Shown one piece after another: positions 62,980 to 64,000 of a DNA stretch of 64,000 bases. Origin of the DNA: Pseudomonas sp. MYb327. GTDB lineage: Bacteria > Pseudomonadota > Gammaproteobacteria > Pseudomonadales > Pseudomonadaceae. The position numbers were made by a program, and so were the translations under genes. How positions within the stretch are numbered: position 1 is the stretch's first letter; every line of letters starts with the position of its first letter. The stretch is taken from assembly GCF_040438925.1 (NCBI RefSeq), contig NZ_CP159258.1, positions 5,107,001 through 5,171,000 on the forward strand. The letters run 5' to 3'. The notes beneath the pieces are model-generated. The model was not told the DNA's origin, did no database searches, and was given only the letters and a program-made list of their open reading frames with translations.

Positions 62980-64000
62980 ATGCAGCAACTCAATCCTTCC
63001 GAAATAAGTGAAATTATCAAGGGCCGCATCGACAAGCTCGATGTGACCTCCCAAGCCCGTAACGAAGGCACTGTCGTCAGCGTATCTGACGGTATCGTGC
63101 GGATTCACGGTCTGGCCGACGTTATGTACGGCGAGATGATCGAGTTTCCGGGCGGCGTCTACGGTATGGCCCTCAACCTGGAGCAAGACTCCGTAGGTGC
63201 TGTTGTACTGGGCGCTTACCAGTCTCTGGCTGAAGGCATGAGCGCCAAGTGCACCGGCCGCATCCTCGAAGTTCCGGTTGGTAAGGAACTGCTGGGTCGC
63301 GTAGTCGACGCACTGGGTAACCCTGTTGATGGCAAAGGTCCGCTGAACAACACCGAGACCGACGCGGTCGAGAAAGTTGCTCCAGGCGTGATCTGGCGTA
63401 AGTCGGTAGACCAGCCTGTACAGACTGGCTACAAGGCTGTCGATGCCATGATCCCTGTCGGCCGTGGCCAGCGTGAGCTGATCATCGGTGACCGTCAGAT
63501 CGGTAAAACCGCTCTGGCGATCGACGCGATCATCAACCAGAAAGACAGCGGCATTTTCTGCGTCTACGTCGCGATCGGTCAGAAACAATCGACCATCGCC
63601 AACGTGGTTCGCAAGCTGGAAGAAAACGGCGCCCTGGCCAACACGATCATCGTGGCTGCCAGTGCTTCGGAATCTCCTGCGCTGCAGTTCCTGGCACCGT
63701 ACTCCGGTTGCACCATGGGCGAATACTTCCGCGACCGCGGTGAAGACGCGCTGATCGTTTATGACGATCTGTCCAAGCAAGCAGTGGCTTACCGCCAGAT
63801 TTCCCTGCTGCTGCGCCGTCCACCAGGCCGTGAAGCTTACCCAGGCGACGTGTTCTATCTCCACTCCCGTCTGCTGGAGCGCGCATCCCGCGTTTCGGAA
63901 GAGTATGTAGAGAAGTTCACCAACGGCGCAGTGACCGGCAAAACCGGTTCCCTGACCGCACTGCCGATCATCGAAACCCAGGCTGGCGACGTTTCCGCGT
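62980..64000 (+). CDS. atpA: ATP synthase F1 subunit alpha (5' part; runs off the right edge)
   Basis: The first 340 residues are present, starting [20 protein letters not shown]. The Walker A is [10 protein letters not shown] (Ile where E. coli has Thr), and [52 protein letters not shown] and [26 protein letters not shown] follow. There is no stop in the window. The ATG follows GAAGGGGC. Confidence 0.97.
   Translation, partial: MQQLNPSEISEIIKGRIDKLDVTSQARNEGTVVSVSDGIVRIHGLADVMYGEMIEFPGGVYGMALNLEQDSVGAVVLGAYQSLAEGMSAKCTGRILEVPVGKELLGRVVDALGNPVDGKGPLNNTETDAVEKVAPGVIWRKSVDQPVQTGYKAVDAMIPVGRGQRELIIGDRQIGKTALAIDAIINQKDSGIFCVYVAIGQKQSTIANVVRKLEENGALANTIIVAASASESPALQFLAPYSGCTMGEYFRDRGEDALIVYDDLSKQAVAYRQISLLLRRPPGREAYPGDVFYLHSRLLERASRVSEEYVEKFTNGAVTGKTGSLTALPIIETQAGDVSA

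Noticed and set aside
63499..63522. Ile in place of Thr in the AtpA Walker A (GDRQIGKT)
   Set aside because: The Gly, Lys and Thr that contact phosphate are intact; I recall the same variant in other Pseudomonas AtpA, so it is not a defect.
62506..63864. 452-codon minus-strand open frame opposite atpA/atpH
   Set aside because: It is antisense to the strongly conserved atpH and atpA and has no recognisable motif; long antisense frames are common in GC-rich, codon-biased genes.

Overview
The window is about 64 kb of Pseudomonas chromosome, most likely from the P. fluorescens group, and it spans the replication origin. The evidence is the block gyrB-recF-dnaN-dnaA / rpmH-rnpA-yidD-yidC-mnmE / mnmG-rsmG-parA-parB-atpIBEFHA, two ParB-type parS palindromes in recF, an algB-kinB alginate regulatory pair, high-GC codon use, and several families of REP palindromes typical of fluorescent pseudomonads. 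The order from gyrB leftwards (plsC, gmhB, glyS, glyQ, tag, htrB, pilZ, trkA, rsmB, fmt, def, LysM, dprA, tsaC, qor, hemF, aroE, SulP, betC, LysR) matches what I remember of the P. aeruginosa origin region, in mirror image. I see no tRNA, rRNA, insertion sequence, prophage or CRISPR array.

Positions 1-7.3 kb hold the 5' part of kinB and all of algB (minus strand). These are followed by a small plus-strand cluster (a 95-residue membrane protein, a DUF1328 protein and an Ivy-family lysozyme inhibitor) behind a possible sigma-54 promoter. Next come the glutamate/aspartate symporter gltP and a fused SpmA/SpmB-like membrane protein. Positions 7.4-18 kb are mostly minus strand: a four-gene MCE (Mla-like) lipid ABC transporter, a DUF5924 membrane protein, an M16 peptidase, a Na/Pi cotransporter, a TerC protein and a CitMHS citrate transporter.

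Positions 18-25 kb hold small accessory enzymes and a choline-O-sulfate module: a LysR regulator divergent from betC, a choline-binding protein gene and a SulP permease. Positions 25-41.9 kb are housekeeping: aroE/hemF, qor, tsaC/dprA/LysM, def, fmt-rsmB-trkA, a TPR gene and a PilZ gene, htrB, tag, and glyQ-glyS-gmhB-plsC. A divergent histidine kinase/response regulator pair lies at 42-44.5 kb, before gyrB.

Positions 44.5-64 kb are the origin region. gyrB, recF, dnaN and dnaA run leftwards. The dnaA-rpmH interval (50.8-51.3 kb) carries four perfect DnaA boxes and an AT-rich stretch and is the likely oriC. Ribosome/RNase P and membrane-insertion genes run rightwards. A second, weaker cluster of DnaA boxes plus an AT-rich tract lies before mnmG. 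parA/parB, acting with the parS sites in recF, segregate the origin, and the ATP synthase operon runs off the right edge inside atpA.

No obviously new multi-gene system is visible; this is mainly core genome. The best leads are the sigma-54-like promoter with an upstream TCGTGC palindrome next to algB, the strong concentration of perfect DnaA boxes over about 40 kb around oriC, the structured 0.7-kb interval before gltP, and the pairing of SulP with choline-sulfate genes.
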